The translations under genes were made by a program, and so were the position numbers. Positions 56,075-64,000 of a stretch of DNA of 64,000 nt are shown here, one piece after another. The notes under the pieces are model-generated. The model had not been told where the DNA came from, made no database searches, and saw nothing but the letters and a program-made list of their open reading frames with translations. The number at the start of each line of letters is the position of its first letter. The stretch's first letter is position 1. This DNA is from an uncultured Pelagibacteraceae bacterium. GTDB lineage: Bacteria > Pseudomonadota > Alphaproteobacteria > Pelagibacterales > Pelagibacteraceae. The stretch covers positions 34,134 through 98,133 of the forward strand of contig CACIKS010000002.1 of NCBI GenBank assembly GCA_902587295.1, in the 5' to 3' direction.

Positions 56075-56710
56075 ATGAAAAAGTATTTTTTAGGAATAGT
56101 TACATTCTTATCTATTACTTTACTTACATCTTCAGCATACTCAGGCGCAGGTATATCTGTGATCCTAGGGGAAGCTGACACAAGTGGTACTGAATCTGAG
56201 AAATCAGGTTCTGTAGGACCAGAGACTAATACTAAAACTATCAAAGAATCTTTTGTTGGTGGTTCACTCTTCATCGAAGGTGACGTAGGACCTTTTACAA
56301 TCGGTTTTGATTGGGTTCCATTAGATATCGACCTTGGTAGTGGTAAGAGAACAGATACAACATCTGACTCAAATGAAAGTACAGATGACTCTGGTACATA
56401 TAGCGCAAGTGCTGATATGGAAAATTTGTTAACATTATATGTTAACTATCCAATCGGACCTGGCTACGTACTTGCCGGCATACACCATGCAGATATTACT
56501 ACAACAGAAGCACTTCCAAATTCGACGTATCCAAACGATAGCGTATCTGGATACCAAATTGGATATGGAATTAAAGGAGATCGTTTCGCAGCAGAAGTTT
56601 TCTATTCTGACTTCGACGATGTATCTTTAACATCTACTTCTGGATCTAGTAAAATCACTGGTGACGCTGACGTATACGGTGTTAAGTTAAAAGCTAGCTT
56701 CGGCGGCTAA
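56075..56710 (+). CDS. Beta-barrel-like outer membrane protein
   Basis: A 211-residue protein with a clean signal peptide (MKKYFLGIVTFLSITLLTSSAYS). The mature part is rich in Gly, Ser, Thr and Asp, low in Lys, and has alternating hydrophobic strands (FVGGSLFIEGDVGPFTIGFDWV, LLTLYVNYPIG, DRFAAEVFYSDF), as in small outer membrane barrels. A Ser/Thr/Asp-rich loop lies around residues 88-115. It ends in LKASFGG, not the usual terminal aromatic residue. A strong terminator follows, suggesting a separate and well expressed gene. Exact role (porin, adhesin) unknown. Confidence 0.78.
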   Translation: MKKYFLGIVTFLSITLLTSSAYSGAGISVILGEADTSGTESEKSGSVGPETNTKTIKESFVGGSLFIEGDVGPFTIGFDWVPLDIDLGSGKRTDTTSDSNESTDDSGTYSASADMENLLTLYVNYPIGPGYVLAGIHHADITTTEALPNSTYPNDSVSGYQIGYGIKGDRFAAEVFYSDFDDVSLTSTSGSSKITGDADVYGVKLKASFGG

Positions 56711-56747
56711 AGTAAAAGATATTTATAAATTTTATAAATAAATTCAG

Positions 56748-56783
56748 AGACCCACTTAATTAATTTTAAGTGGGTCTTTTTTT
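56748..56783 (+). terminator. Intrinsic terminator after the outer membrane protein
   Basis: Stem AGACCCACTTAA / TTAAGTGGGTCT with a 6-base loop, followed by seven T residues. The last codons and the stop of the convergent AbrB-type gene (56766) lie inside this hairpin. Confidence 0.92.
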
Positions 56784-57848
56784 ATTCATTATTTTTAAAA
56801 TTATAGGCACAATAAATAAAATCATTAATAATCTGATTATATGGTGGAAGGATACGAACTCTGGATCTAAATCAAAAAAGATAGCAATAACTGCTACTTC
56901 ATAAATACCCCCGGGGCAATAGGATAACAACAAGGTAAAAAAATTTTTTTCAATTACAAGTCCTGCAATAAAAGCAGCTATAAGTCCGAGCAAAACCAAA
57001 AAGAAAGTAGCAACAAAACTATGAAGTGCATTTTTTGCAATTTCGTCGAAAGTTTTATCAGCAAATCTACAACCAACTGAAGAACCTAGTATTAATAAAC
57101 AAAAGTCAATTATGTTCGGAGGAAATCTATACGACGCTATCTCGGTTATTTGTAAAAAGCCACTTGCGATTAAAGTCCCTGCCAGTAGCGGAGCAGGTAT
57201 TTTAAATTTGTCAAAAATAATAATTAAAACTGTTGAAATTACTATAAGAATTAATAAATCATAAATATTTTGCTCTTTAATTATTTCATCAACTATCTGA
57301 ATGTTTTCTGTATCGTAGAAGCTATTTACAATAAATGGAAAAACCGTAATTATAATAATAAGTCTTATCAGATGAGAAGTGGCAACACGACTAAGATCAG
57401 ATTTTTCATCTTCAGCTAAAATTAAAAGTGGACCCAGAGCTCCTGGAGCCGCTGAAAATATAGATGTTTTTTTTCCATAACCTGAAAAATTTTGCAAATA
57501 TTTTGAAACCAGCAAAACACTAATTACAATGTAAAATAACATTATCAAAGAAGTCCAGGCCCAGTGATGTATTTGGGAAAATAAATTTTTATCAACATAA
57601 TTTCCAATATAAAGACCTAAGAAAATTAAGATTGTACTTAATACTAATCTTGGCATTTTAATTTTGATACCTAATAGAGATGCTAAAGATGTAACAAGCA
57701 TTGGACCCAAGAACCAAGCTAATGGAACATTAAAATAGTCAGCAATAAGTGCACCTGGAACAGATATTACTATCACTAACGCAAATTCTTTAGATAAAAT
57801 TTGCCTAAAATTTTCTTTATTAAATGGGATTGCTTGGTTATTCTGCAT
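56766..57848 (-). CDS. AbrB-family (ammonia monooxygenase-like) membrane transporter
   Basis: A 360-residue polytopic membrane protein with a duplicated AbrB module. The first copy has VPGALIADYFNVPLAWFLGPMLVTSL; the second has FKIPAPLLAGTLIASGFLQ and CPGGIYEVAVIAIFFDLDPEFVSFHH. Related proteins are annotated as putative ammonia monooxygenase or TIGR03082, but the biochemical function is not established. Its start codon lies 5 bases from the start of the divergent ProC-like gene. It ends in the terminator of the convergent outer membrane protein gene. Confidence 0.85.
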   Translation of the reverse strand: MQNNQAIPFNKENFRQILSKEFALVIVISVPGALIADYFNVPLAWFLGPMLVTSLASLLGIKIKMPRLVLSTILIFLGLYIGNYVDKNLFSQIHHWAWTSLIMLFYIVISVLLVSKYLQNFSGYGKKTSIFSAAPGALGPLLILAEDEKSDLSRVATSHLIRLIIIITVFPFIVNSFYDTENIQIVDEIIKEQNIYDLLILIVISTVLIIIFDKFKIPAPLLAGTLIASGFLQITEIASYRFPPNIIDFCLLILGSSVGCRFADKTFDEIAKNALHSFVATFFLVLLGLIAAFIAGLVIEKNFFTLLLSYCPGGIYEVAVIAIFFDLDPEFVSFHHIIRLLMILFIVPIILKIMNKKRPT

Positions 57849-57853
57849 AATTA

Positions 57854-58612
57854 ATGAAAATAGGTTTTCTGGGAACTGGACATATAACCTCCTCGGTAAT
57901 TGAGGGTATTTTTAAATCAAAATTAAAAATAAAAAAAATTTATATTTCCCCTCGCAATAGATTAATATCAAAAAAGTTAAGTAAAAAGTTTAAAAAAGTA
58001 GCTATTTCTAAGAACAATCAACAATTGTTAGATATGTCTGATTGGGTATTTTTAGCAGTTATTCCAAAAGTAGGGAATCGGATACTTAAGGATCTTAAAT
58101 TTAAGAAGAACCATAAAGTTATAAGCTTTATCTCAACAATAAACTTAAAAAATCTAAAAAAATATACAAAAGCAAAAAATATTTCTCGAGTAATTCCTCT
58201 TCCATTTATTGGAATAAAAAAAGGGCCAATAATTATTTGCCCAAGGGATGTGAGGGTTAGAAAATTTTTTGATAAACTAGGAAAAACTATAGAAATAAAT
58301 AACGAAAAAATATCAAAAAATTTTTGGACAACTTCATCATTTATGGCACCATTTTATAATTTAATGATGGTTACAAGTAATTGGCTTGTTCAAAAAGGAG
58401 TAAATAAAAAAGCTGCGGAGGATTATACCAAGGAACTTTTTATGGCTCTTTGCCAAGACTCGATATTTAAAAATAAATTGTCTTTAAAACAACTTGTAAG
58501 TGAATCTCAAACTCCTGGTGGTATTAATGCCCAAGCATTGAGAGAATTAAAAAAAAAGAAATTTTACAAAATCCAACAAAAAGTTTTAAATAGCATCTTT
58601 AAAAGATTTTAA
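57854..58612 (+). CDS. ProC-like NAD(P)-binding protein
   Basis: A 252-residue protein with the N-terminal Rossmann motif IGFLGTGHITSSVIEGI and the C-terminal helical region SESQTPGGINAQALREL, which matches the dimerisation domain of pyrroline-5-carboxylate reductases (consensus T-S-P-G-G-T-T). The middle is more divergent and lysine-rich, and the usual G-x-G-A-x-M start is G-T-G-H-I-T, so proline synthesis is possible but not certain. It is followed after 19 bases by the second liv operon. Confidence 0.78.
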   Translation: MKIGFLGTGHITSSVIEGIFKSKLKIKKIYISPRNRLISKKLSKKFKKVAISKNNQQLLDMSDWVFLAVIPKVGNRILKDLKFKKNHKVISFISTINLKNLKKYTKAKNISRVIPLPFIGIKKGPIIICPRDVRVRKFFDKLGKTIEINNEKISKNFWTTSSFMAPFYNLMMVTSNWLVQKGVNKKAAEDYTKELFMALCQDSIFKNKLSLKQLVSESQTPGGINAQALRELKKKKFYKIQQKVLNSIFKRF

Positions 58613-58620
58613 AACTTTTT

Positions 58621-58629
58621 GGGGGGGGG
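58621..58629 (+). repeat. G9 homopolymer at the livH2 ribosome-binding site
   Basis: Nine consecutive G residues end 2 bases before the GTG start of the second livH gene. In such AT-rich DNA this is exceptional. The tract serves as a Shine-Dalgarno and is prone to slippage, so its length could vary between cells, or be a sequencing error. Confidence 0.75.
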
Positions 58630-58631
58630 AT

Positions 58632-59543
58632 GTGGAATATTTTCTACAACAATTAATTAACGGCGTTACCCTAGGTTCTGTTTATGGCTTAATCGCTATT
58701 GGTTATACAATGGTTTACGGAATCATTGGTATGATAAATTTTGCTCACGGTGATATTTTTATGGTGGGCGCCTTTGTTGCTTTAATTTCATTTATTCTTT
58801 TTGCTCTAACAGGAATTTCATTACCAATCGTATTAATATTAGTTTTGTTAATTGCGATGGTTTTTACAGCTTGTTACGGTTGGACAGTTGAAAAATTAGC
58901 TTATAAACCTTTAAGAAAATCTTTTAGATTAGCTCCATTAATTTCTGCATTAGGAATGTCGATCGTTCTTCAAAACTATGTTCAAGCAGCGCAGGGAGCT
59001 AGAATTAAAACACTGCAACCAGTAATTCAAGGTGGTTTTAATTTTTTTAAGGAATCAGAATTTGTAGTAACTTTAAGTTACCTTCAAATCTTTATAGTTT
59101 TGGTAACTATAGTATTGATGGCTGTTTTTACTTTATTAATTACTCGAACAGCCTTGGGTCGAGCTCAACGTGCTTGTGAGCAAGATAGAACTATGACTGC
59201 ATTAATGGGAATAAATGTTGATAGAACAATTTCTACGACATTTATAATTGGTTCTTCATTAGCCTCAGTCGCAGGGGTAATGTTTGTTATGTATTACGGT
59301 GTTATTGATTTTTATATTGGTTTCTTAGCAGGCATCAAAGCGTTTACTGCCGCTGTATTAGGTGGAATAGGTTCTATTCCAGGAGCAATGCTTGGAGGGT
59401 TATTAATTGGTTTAATAGAAACTTTTTGGTCAGGTTATATTTCAATTGAATATAAAGATATTGCTGCGTTCACTACTTTAGTTGTTGTTCTTATATTTTT
59501 CCCAACAGGTTTTCTAGGTAAACCAGATATAGAAAAAGTATAA
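58632..59543 (+). CDS. livH: Liv-type ABC transporter permease LivH (system 2)
   Basis: A 303-residue permease. The start is GTG 58632: it gives the classic EYFLQQLINGVTLGSVYGLIAIGYTMVYGIIGMINFAHGD opening, whereas ATG 58630 is in another frame and stops after 8 codons. Coupling loop: GRAQRACEQDRTMTALMGINVDR. livM2 follows 2 bases after the stop. Confidence 0.95.
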   Translation: MEYFLQQLINGVTLGSVYGLIAIGYTMVYGIIGMINFAHGDIFMVGAFVALISFILFALTGISLPIVLILVLLIAMVFTACYGWTVEKLAYKPLRKSFRLAPLISALGMSIVLQNYVQAAQGARIKTLQPVIQGGFNFFKESEFVVTLSYLQIFIVLVTIVLMAVFTLLITRTALGRAQRACEQDRTMTALMGINVDRTISTTFIIGSSLASVAGVMFVMYYGVIDFYIGFLAGIKAFTAAVLGGIGSIPGAMLGGLLIGLIETFWSGYISIEYKDIAAFTTLVVVLIFFPTGFLGKPDIEKV

Positions 59544-59545
59544 AA

Positions 59546-60808
59546 ATGGGAAAAGATTTTATTCAAAAATCACTTAAAGATAGTTTGCTTACTGGAATTA
59601 TAGCGCTTGCTTTATTCGGACCTATTGTTGGACTGAGAACAGTTGCTAAAAACGAAGTATTAGTTGTTGAACCAAAATGGTTTATTGTTTTACTTATAGT
59701 TGCCTTATGTGCTGTAGGCAGATTTTTTATAAATATTTATTCATATAAAAAAGAGCAGAGAAGAGGAGAAGCATCTTCTCTTGGAAAAATAATTGCAAAT
59801 TTTTTAGATGAAAAAGGAGCTCAAATAGCTATCGCAGCAATCGCTTTTTCAATAATCTTTCCTTTTATGCCATTCGCAGATCGTTATTGGATGGATATAG
59901 CCATTATGATGCTGACTTACATTATGCTGGGTTGGGGGCTAAATATTGTTATTGGATTGGCTGGGCTTTTAGACTTAGGTTACGTGGCCTTTTATGCAGT
60001 AGGTGCTTATTCGTACGCTCTTTTTGCTATTCACTTTGGTTGGTCTTTCTGGGTCTGTCTTCCAATCGCTGGTCTTTTTGCGGGTATGTTTGGAATTTTA
60101 TTGGGTTTTCCTGTCTTAAGATTAAGAGGAGATTATCTTGCAATTGTTACGCTTGCTTTTGGAGAAATGATAAGAATCCTTTTGTTAAACTGGTACGAAT
60201 TAACAAAAGGGCCAGATGGTCTTACTGGAATTCCAAGACCTTCATTTTTTGGTTTACCATTTAAACGCTATCCAGATGAAGGAGTAGAAACCTTTCACAC
60301 TTTTTTTGGATTGGAATATGATCCAATGCAAAGAATTATTTTTCTTTATTACTTAATTCTTGTTTTGGCACTAATAACAAACGCTTTTACAATAAAGATA
60401 AGAAGGTTACCGGTTGGTAGAGCCTGGGAAGCTTTACGAGAAGATGAAATAGCCTGTAAGTCTTTAGGAGTTAATCCAAGGAATACAAAATTAACTGCTT
60501 TTGCTATTGGAGCAATGTTTGGTGGTTTTGCAGGATCATTTTTTGCAACTCGTCAGGCTTTTATAAGTCCTGAAAGTTTTACATTTATTGAGTCAGCAAT
60601 AATAGTTGCGATAGTTGTCTTAGGGGGAATGGGTTCACAAACAGGCGTTGTCTTATCTACAATTTTTTTAATAGGACTAATAGAAGTCTTTAGAGATTTT
60701 GAGTCCTATAGAATGGTTGCTTTTGGTGGTGCTATGGTTCTCATAATGATTTTTAGACCAAGGGGAATACTAGCAAAAAGAAAACCAACTATAACAATGG
60801 GAAAATAA
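59546..60808 (+). CDS. livM: Liv-type ABC transporter permease LivM (system 2)
   Basis: A 420-residue permease, longer than system 1 because of an N-terminal extension with extra hydrophobic segments, as in proteobacterial LivM of about 420 residues. Core motifs are MLGWGLNIVIGLAGLLDLGYVAFYAVGAY, LRLRGDYLAIVTLAFGEMIRI and the coupling loop GRAWEALREDEIACKSLGVN. It is followed by livG2 after 9 bases. Confidence 0.95.
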   Translation: MGKDFIQKSLKDSLLTGIIALALFGPIVGLRTVAKNEVLVVEPKWFIVLLIVALCAVGRFFINIYSYKKEQRRGEASSLGKIIANFLDEKGAQIAIAAIAFSIIFPFMPFADRYWMDIAIMMLTYIMLGWGLNIVIGLAGLLDLGYVAFYAVGAYSYALFAIHFGWSFWVCLPIAGLFAGMFGILLGFPVLRLRGDYLAIVTLAFGEMIRILLLNWYELTKGPDGLTGIPRPSFFGLPFKRYPDEGVETFHTFFGLEYDPMQRIIFLYYLILVLALITNAFTIKIRRLPVGRAWEALREDEIACKSLGVNPRNTKLTAFAIGAMFGGFAGSFFATRQAFISPESFTFIESAIIVAIVVLGGMGSQTGVVLSTIFLIGLIEVFRDFESYRMVAFGGAMVLIMIFRPRGILAKRKPTITMGK

Positions 60809-60817
60809 GGATAATTT

Positions 60818-61612
60818 ATGAATGAAAAACTACTTGATGTTCAAAATCTAACAATGAAATTTGGAGGTCTAATCGCAATTGATAATCTCACCTTTTCTGC
60901 AAAAAAAGATCATATAACTTCTATTATTGGACCAAATGGAGCTGGAAAAACTACAGTATTTAATTGTTTAACAGGATTTTATAAAGCAACAGCAGGATCA
61001 ATGTATTTAAATAAAGACAACAATAAAATGGATTTAAAAAAGTTTTCAGATTTTAAAGTTGCTCAAAAAGCAGGAGTAGCTAGAACTTTTCAAAATATCA
61101 GACTGTTTCCACAAATGTCAGTGTTGGAAAATATGATGGTAGCCCAACATAACAAACTTATGACGGCATCTGGTTTTAGTATTCTTGGCCTGATCAATTC
61201 AAAATCTTACTTGCAAAAAGAGAAAGAAGCGATGGAAATTTCAAAATATTGGTTAGATATTATTGGACTAACAAACAGAGCAGATGATAATGCTGGAGAT
61301 CTTCCTTATGGAGATCAAAGAAAATTAGAAATTGTAAGAGCAATGTGCATTGAACCTCATCTTTTATGTTTAGATGAACCTGCCGCAGGATTAAACGCAA
61401 AAGAGTCAGCTGAACTGAATAAATTGCTTAAATTTATAAAAAATGACAAAAAAACAGGAATCTTGTTAATTGAACACGATATGAGTGTTGTTATGGGAAT
61501 TTCAGATCACGTTGTTGTTTTAAATTATGGAAAAAAAATATTTGAAGGAACAGCAAGTGAAACAAAAAATAGCCCAGAGGTTATTGAAGCTTATTTAGGT
61601 ACCGAGGATTAA
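60818..61612 (+). CDS. livG: Liv-type ABC transporter ATPase LivG (system 2)
   Basis: A 264-residue ATPase with Walker A GPNGAGKTTVFN, LivG-type VARTFQNIRLFPQMSVLENMMVAQH, signature LPYGDQRKLEIVRAM, Walker B LLCLDEPAAGL and H-loop LIEHDMS. It is closer to E. coli LivG by eye than the system 1 protein. Two bases separate it from livF2. Confidence 0.96.
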   Translation: MNEKLLDVQNLTMKFGGLIAIDNLTFSAKKDHITSIIGPNGAGKTTVFNCLTGFYKATAGSMYLNKDNNKMDLKKFSDFKVAQKAGVARTFQNIRLFPQMSVLENMMVAQHNKLMTASGFSILGLINSKSYLQKEKEAMEISKYWLDIIGLTNRADDNAGDLPYGDQRKLEIVRAMCIEPHLLCLDEPAAGLNAKESAELNKLLKFIKNDKKTGILLIEHDMSVVMGISDHVVVLNYGKKIFEGTASETKNSPEVIEAYLGTED

Positions 61613-61614
61613 TA

Positions 61615-62328
61615 ATGTTAAATATTTCTAAAGTCGAGACATTTTATGGAAACATTCAAGCTCTGAGAGGAGTAGATGTTAAAGTAAATGAAGGAGAAAT
61701 TGTTGCTTTAATTGGTTCAAATGGAGCAGGAAAATCAACTTTATTAATGACTGTAAGCGGAGTAAATAAAGCTGCTAATGGTGAAATAATTTTTGATAGT
61801 AAAAATATATCAAATTTACCTGCTCATCATATTGTGAATCTTGGAATTTCTCAGGTTCCAGAGGGAAGAAGAATATTTGCAAGATTGACGGTCGAAGATA
61901 ATTTAAGGCTTGGAGCCTCAGTTAATGAGAAAGGAAAAAATTTTGAAAAAGATTCAAAAGAAGTTTACGATCTTTTTCCGGTTTTAAAAAACAGATTATC
62001 ACAAAGAGGGGGAACTTTATCAGGAGGAGAACAACAAATGTTAGCTATTGGAAGAGCTATGATGGCTAGACCACGAATGCTTTTATTGGACGAACCTTCA
62101 TTAGGTATAGCTCCTAAATTAGTAAATCAAATATTTGCTTCAATTAAAAACATCAATAAAGAAAAAAAAGTCACTGTTTTTTTAGTAGAACAGAATGCCA
62201 AAAAAGCCTTAGAGCTTGCAGATCGTGGTTATGTTTTAGTTAATGGAAAAATTTCTATCGAGGGAGCTGGTAAAGATCTACTTAACAACCCTGACGTGCA
62301 AGCAGCTTATCTTGAGGGTGGAAAATGA
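61615..62328 (+). CDS. livF: Liv-type ABC transporter ATPase LivF (system 2)
   Basis: A 237-residue ATPase with Walker A GSNGAGKSTLL, the LivF-type QVPEGRRIFARLTVEDNLRLGA, signature LSGGEQQMLAIGRAMM and Walker B MLLLDEPSLG. It is of normal length, unlike system 1 LivF with its N-terminal extension. The binding-protein gene follows after an 88-base leader. Confidence 0.96.
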   Translation: MLNISKVETFYGNIQALRGVDVKVNEGEIVALIGSNGAGKSTLLMTVSGVNKAANGEIIFDSKNISNLPAHHIVNLGISQVPEGRRIFARLTVEDNLRLGASVNEKGKNFEKDSKEVYDLFPVLKNRLSQRGGTLSGGEQQMLAIGRAMMARPRMLLLDEPSLGIAPKLVNQIFASIKNINKEKKVTVFLVEQNAKKALELADRGYVLVNGKISIEGAGKDLLNNPDVQAAYLEGGK

Positions 62329-62416
62329 TAATTTTTTGGACAGTTTAAGTATTGCCACAAACTTGCAGTTGTAGTTCAATAACTCAATTTAATTAATTAA
62401 TTAAGAGAGGAACACA

Positions 62417-63520
62417 ATGATTAGATCAATAAAATATCTAGTTTCTGTATTTGCTGCCTTGTTAATGTTTGGTTCGTTCTCAGCTAAAGCCGACATAGTA
62501 GTCGCTAGTGCTGGACCTATGAGCGGACAATACGCATCTTTCGGTGCTCAGCTTAAAGCTGGAGCTGAAATGTGGGTAAAAGACACTAATGCTGCAGGCG
62601 GTATAAACGGAGAAAAAGTTAAATTAGTAATCGGTGATGACGCTTGCGATCCAAAACAAGCTGTTGCAGTTGCTAATAAATTTGTATCACAGAAAGTTGC
62701 CTACGTTGCTGGCCACTTCTGCTCTGGATCTTCAATACCAGCTTCTAAAGTGTACACAGAAGAAGGTATTATTCAAGTTTCTCCAGCTTCAACAAATCCG
62801 GCTTTCACGGATGAAGGTGGACCAAACGTATTTAGAGTTTGCGGTAGAGATGACCAACAAGGTGAAGTTGCTGGTAATTTTTTAGCGAAAGAATACAAAG
62901 GAAAAAAAGTTGCAATTATTCATGACAAAACTGCTTATGGAAAAGGTTTGGCAGATGCTACTAAAATGAATATGAATAAAGCTGGCTTAAAAGAAACTAT
63001 GTACGAAGCTATTACAGCAGGTGAAAAAGATTACTCTGCTTTAGTTTCTAAACTTAAGTCAAAAGGTATTGAAGCAGTTTATCTTGGTGGTTACCACACA
63101 GAAGGTGGTTTGATCGTAAGACAAATGAGAGACCAAGGTATGAAAACTAAATTAATCAGCGGTGACGCATTAGTTACAGCTGAATACTGGCAAATTACTG
63201 GAGATGCTGGAGAAGGTACATTAATGACTTTCAGTCCAGATCCAAGAAATAATCCAGAGGCTGCTCCATTAGTTAAGAAGTTCAAAGCTGCAGGTATAGA
63301 ACCTGAAGGTTATGTACTTTATTCATACGCTGCACTAGAAGTTTTTGCTCAGGCTGCAAAAATGGCTGGTTCAACCGATAGCAATAAAGTTATGAAAGCT
63401 ATGAAAAAAGGAAAATTTAATACAGTACTTGGAACACTAAGCTTTGACAAAAAAGGCGATGTGAGCTTACCAGGTTATGTATGGTATGAGTGGAGCAAAG
63501 GAAATTACAAACAACTGTAA
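62417..63520 (+). CDS. livK: Liv-type ABC transporter substrate-binding protein (system 2)
   Basis: A 367-residue periplasmic binding protein with a signal peptide ending near FSAKA. Classical LivJ/LivK motifs are seen: VASAGPMSGQYASFGAQLKAGAEMWV, DDACDPKQAVAVANKFVSQKVAYVAGHFCSGSSIPAS and YVLYSYAALEVFAQAA. The cysteine pair (DDACDP and GHFCSG) matches the Leu/Ile/Val binders. It lies last in the operon and probably also has its own promoter in the 88-base leader. It ends in a strong terminator. Confidence 0.95.
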   Translation: MIRSIKYLVSVFAALLMFGSFSAKADIVVASAGPMSGQYASFGAQLKAGAEMWVKDTNAAGGINGEKVKLVIGDDACDPKQAVAVANKFVSQKVAYVAGHFCSGSSIPASKVYTEEGIIQVSPASTNPAFTDEGGPNVFRVCGRDDQQGEVAGNFLAKEYKGKKVAIIHDKTAYGKGLADATKMNMNKAGLKETMYEAITAGEKDYSALVSKLKSKGIEAVYLGGYHTEGGLIVRQMRDQGMKTKLISGDALVTAEYWQITGDAGEGTLMTFSPDPRNNPEAAPLVKKFKAAGIEPEGYVLYSYAALEVFAQAAKMAGSTDSNKVMKAMKKGKFNTVLGTLSFDKKGDVSLPGYVWYEWSKGNYKQL

Positions 63521-63541
63521 TTTTTTTTAATCTGTTTAATT

Positions 63542-63572
63542 AAAAAGGGGGCTTCATAGCCCCCTTTTTTTT
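63542..63572 (+). terminator. Intrinsic terminator after livK (system 2)
   Basis: Stem AAAAAGGGGGC / GCCCCCTTTTT with loop TTCATA and a T-run. The T-run is immediately followed by the csaA Shine-Dalgarno AGGAGG. Confidence 0.95.
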
Positions 63573-63582
63573 AGGAGGCGAA

Positions 63583-63918
63583 ATGGAAATAACGTACGAT
63601 GATTTTAAAAAGGTTAAAATTAAATTAGGGACAGTATTGTCTGTAGAAAAAAACGAAAAAGCTAGAAAGCCGTCTTTAGTCATTAAAGTTGATTTTGGAA
63701 AAGAAATAGGAATAAAACAATCTTCAGCACAAATTACGCATTATTATTCAAAAGAAAATTTAATTGGAAAACAAGTAATAGGTGTTTGCAATTTTCCAAC
63801 TAAGAATATCGCAGGAGTTGTTTCAGAAGTGTTAATATTAGGTGCGATAGAAAAAGATGGAAAGGTTGTACTTATCCACCCATCACAAAAAACTGAGAAT
63901 GGCTTGGACATTGCATAA
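63583..63918 (+). CDS. csaA: CsaA-type tRNA-binding-domain protein
   Basis: A 111-residue OB-fold protein of the CsaA family, related to the anticodon-binding tRNA_bind domain. Motifs: KKVKIKLGTVLSVEKNEKARKPSLVIKVDFG, SSAQITHYYSKENLIGKQVIGVCNFPTKNIAGVVSEVLILGA. CsaA has a chaperone-like effect in Bacillus; its cellular role in this clade is not known. It starts 10 bases after the terminator T-run, and the LysE gene follows with no gap. Confidence 0.92.
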   Translation: MEITYDDFKKVKIKLGTVLSVEKNEKARKPSLVIKVDFGKEIGIKQSSAQITHYYSKENLIGKQVIGVCNFPTKNIAGVVSEVLILGAIEKDGKVVLIHPSQKTENGLDIA

Positions 63919-64000
63919 ATGTATCCTGATTTATTAAGTCTTATTATATTTGGTTTTGTTACTGCAATGACACCTGGGCCGAATAATATTACATCTTCTT
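63919..64000 (+). CDS. LysE-family exporter, 3' end cut by window
   Basis: The open frame from ATG 63919 encodes YPDLLSLIIFGFVTAMTPGPNNITSS, with the TPGPNN signature of LysE/RhtB exporters. It begins at the base after the csaA stop. Only 27 codons are visible, and the ORF track omits it. Confidence 0.82.
   Translation, partial: MYPDLLSLIIFGFVTAMTPGPNNITSS

Noticed and set aside
58630-58656. ATG 58630 as start of livH (system 2)
   Set aside because: It is in another frame and stops after 8 codons; GTG 58632 gives the expected LivH N terminus.

Overview
The window looks like a chromosomal stretch from a SAR11-type marine alphaproteobacterium (Candidatus Pelagibacter or a close relative). It is AT-rich and very compact, and most neighbouring genes overlap or sit a few bases apart. 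It carries SAR11-typical content: dimethylglycine/sarcosine oxidation, ETF genes, metY behind a tandem SAM-II/SAM-V leader, and several periplasmic-binding-protein transporters. The species assignment is inferred from gene content and order. No rRNA, tRNA or CRISPR array was seen.

Layout. (1) 1-15.6 kb, all on +: the 3' part of degP, miaA, ilvB-ilvH-ilvC-leuA (branched-chain amino acid synthesis), mreBCD-mrdA-mrdB plus a bactofilin (cell shape), then a D-amino-acid-dehydrogenase-like and a D-2-hydroxyacid-dehydrogenase-like gene. (2) 15.7-16.6 kb: two paralogous small lipoproteins with a parS-like palindrome between them. (3) 16.7-20.8 kb: dimethylglycine/sarcosine dehydrogenase, etfB, etfA. 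(4) 20.8-35.1 kb: an accessory region between etfA and the ETF:quinone oxidoreductase gene. It holds a type I restriction-modification system (hsdM-hsdS-hsdR), six paralogous small secreted proteins, and a + strand operon encoding a secreted caspase-like protease, a secreted trypsin-like (S1C) protease with seven calcium-binding-type repeats, and a pentameric ligand-gated ion channel. A Sel1-repeat protein follows. A copy of the 3' end of etfA lies at about 27.1 kb, so the 6.3 kb restriction island is bounded by att-like direct repeats. (5) 35.2-45.8 kb: ETF-QO, a DMT transporter, then on the minus strand metY, a DUF4864-like protein, soxB-soxD-soxA-soxG (heterotetrameric sarcosine oxidase), DUF2237 and an SDR. 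(6) 45.9-48.2 kb: msrB, ccdA, grxC, a TIGR03643-like protein, a LysE exporter. (7) 48.3-55.9 kb: livK-livH-livM-livG-livF-azlC-azlD-hydrolase-glaH, one coupled operon. (8) 56.1-64 kb: a beta-barrel-like outer membrane protein, an AbrB-type transporter, a ProC-like protein, a second livHMGF-livK set, csaA, and the start of a LysE exporter.

How the genes work together. Dimethylglycine/sarcosine dehydrogenase and sarcosine oxidase strip methyl groups from betaine-derived compounds to give glycine and C1 units. The flavoprotein dehydrogenase can hand its electrons to ETF and ETF-QO and so to quinone. metY provides homocysteine under SAM control. Two Liv-type ABC importers serve amino-acid uptake, and one is joined to glutarate hydroxylase.

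The most promising undescribed system is the caspase-like protease / S1C protease / ligand-gated channel operon at 29.9-34.5 kb, in an accessory region next to a restriction system and an array of secreted paralogues.
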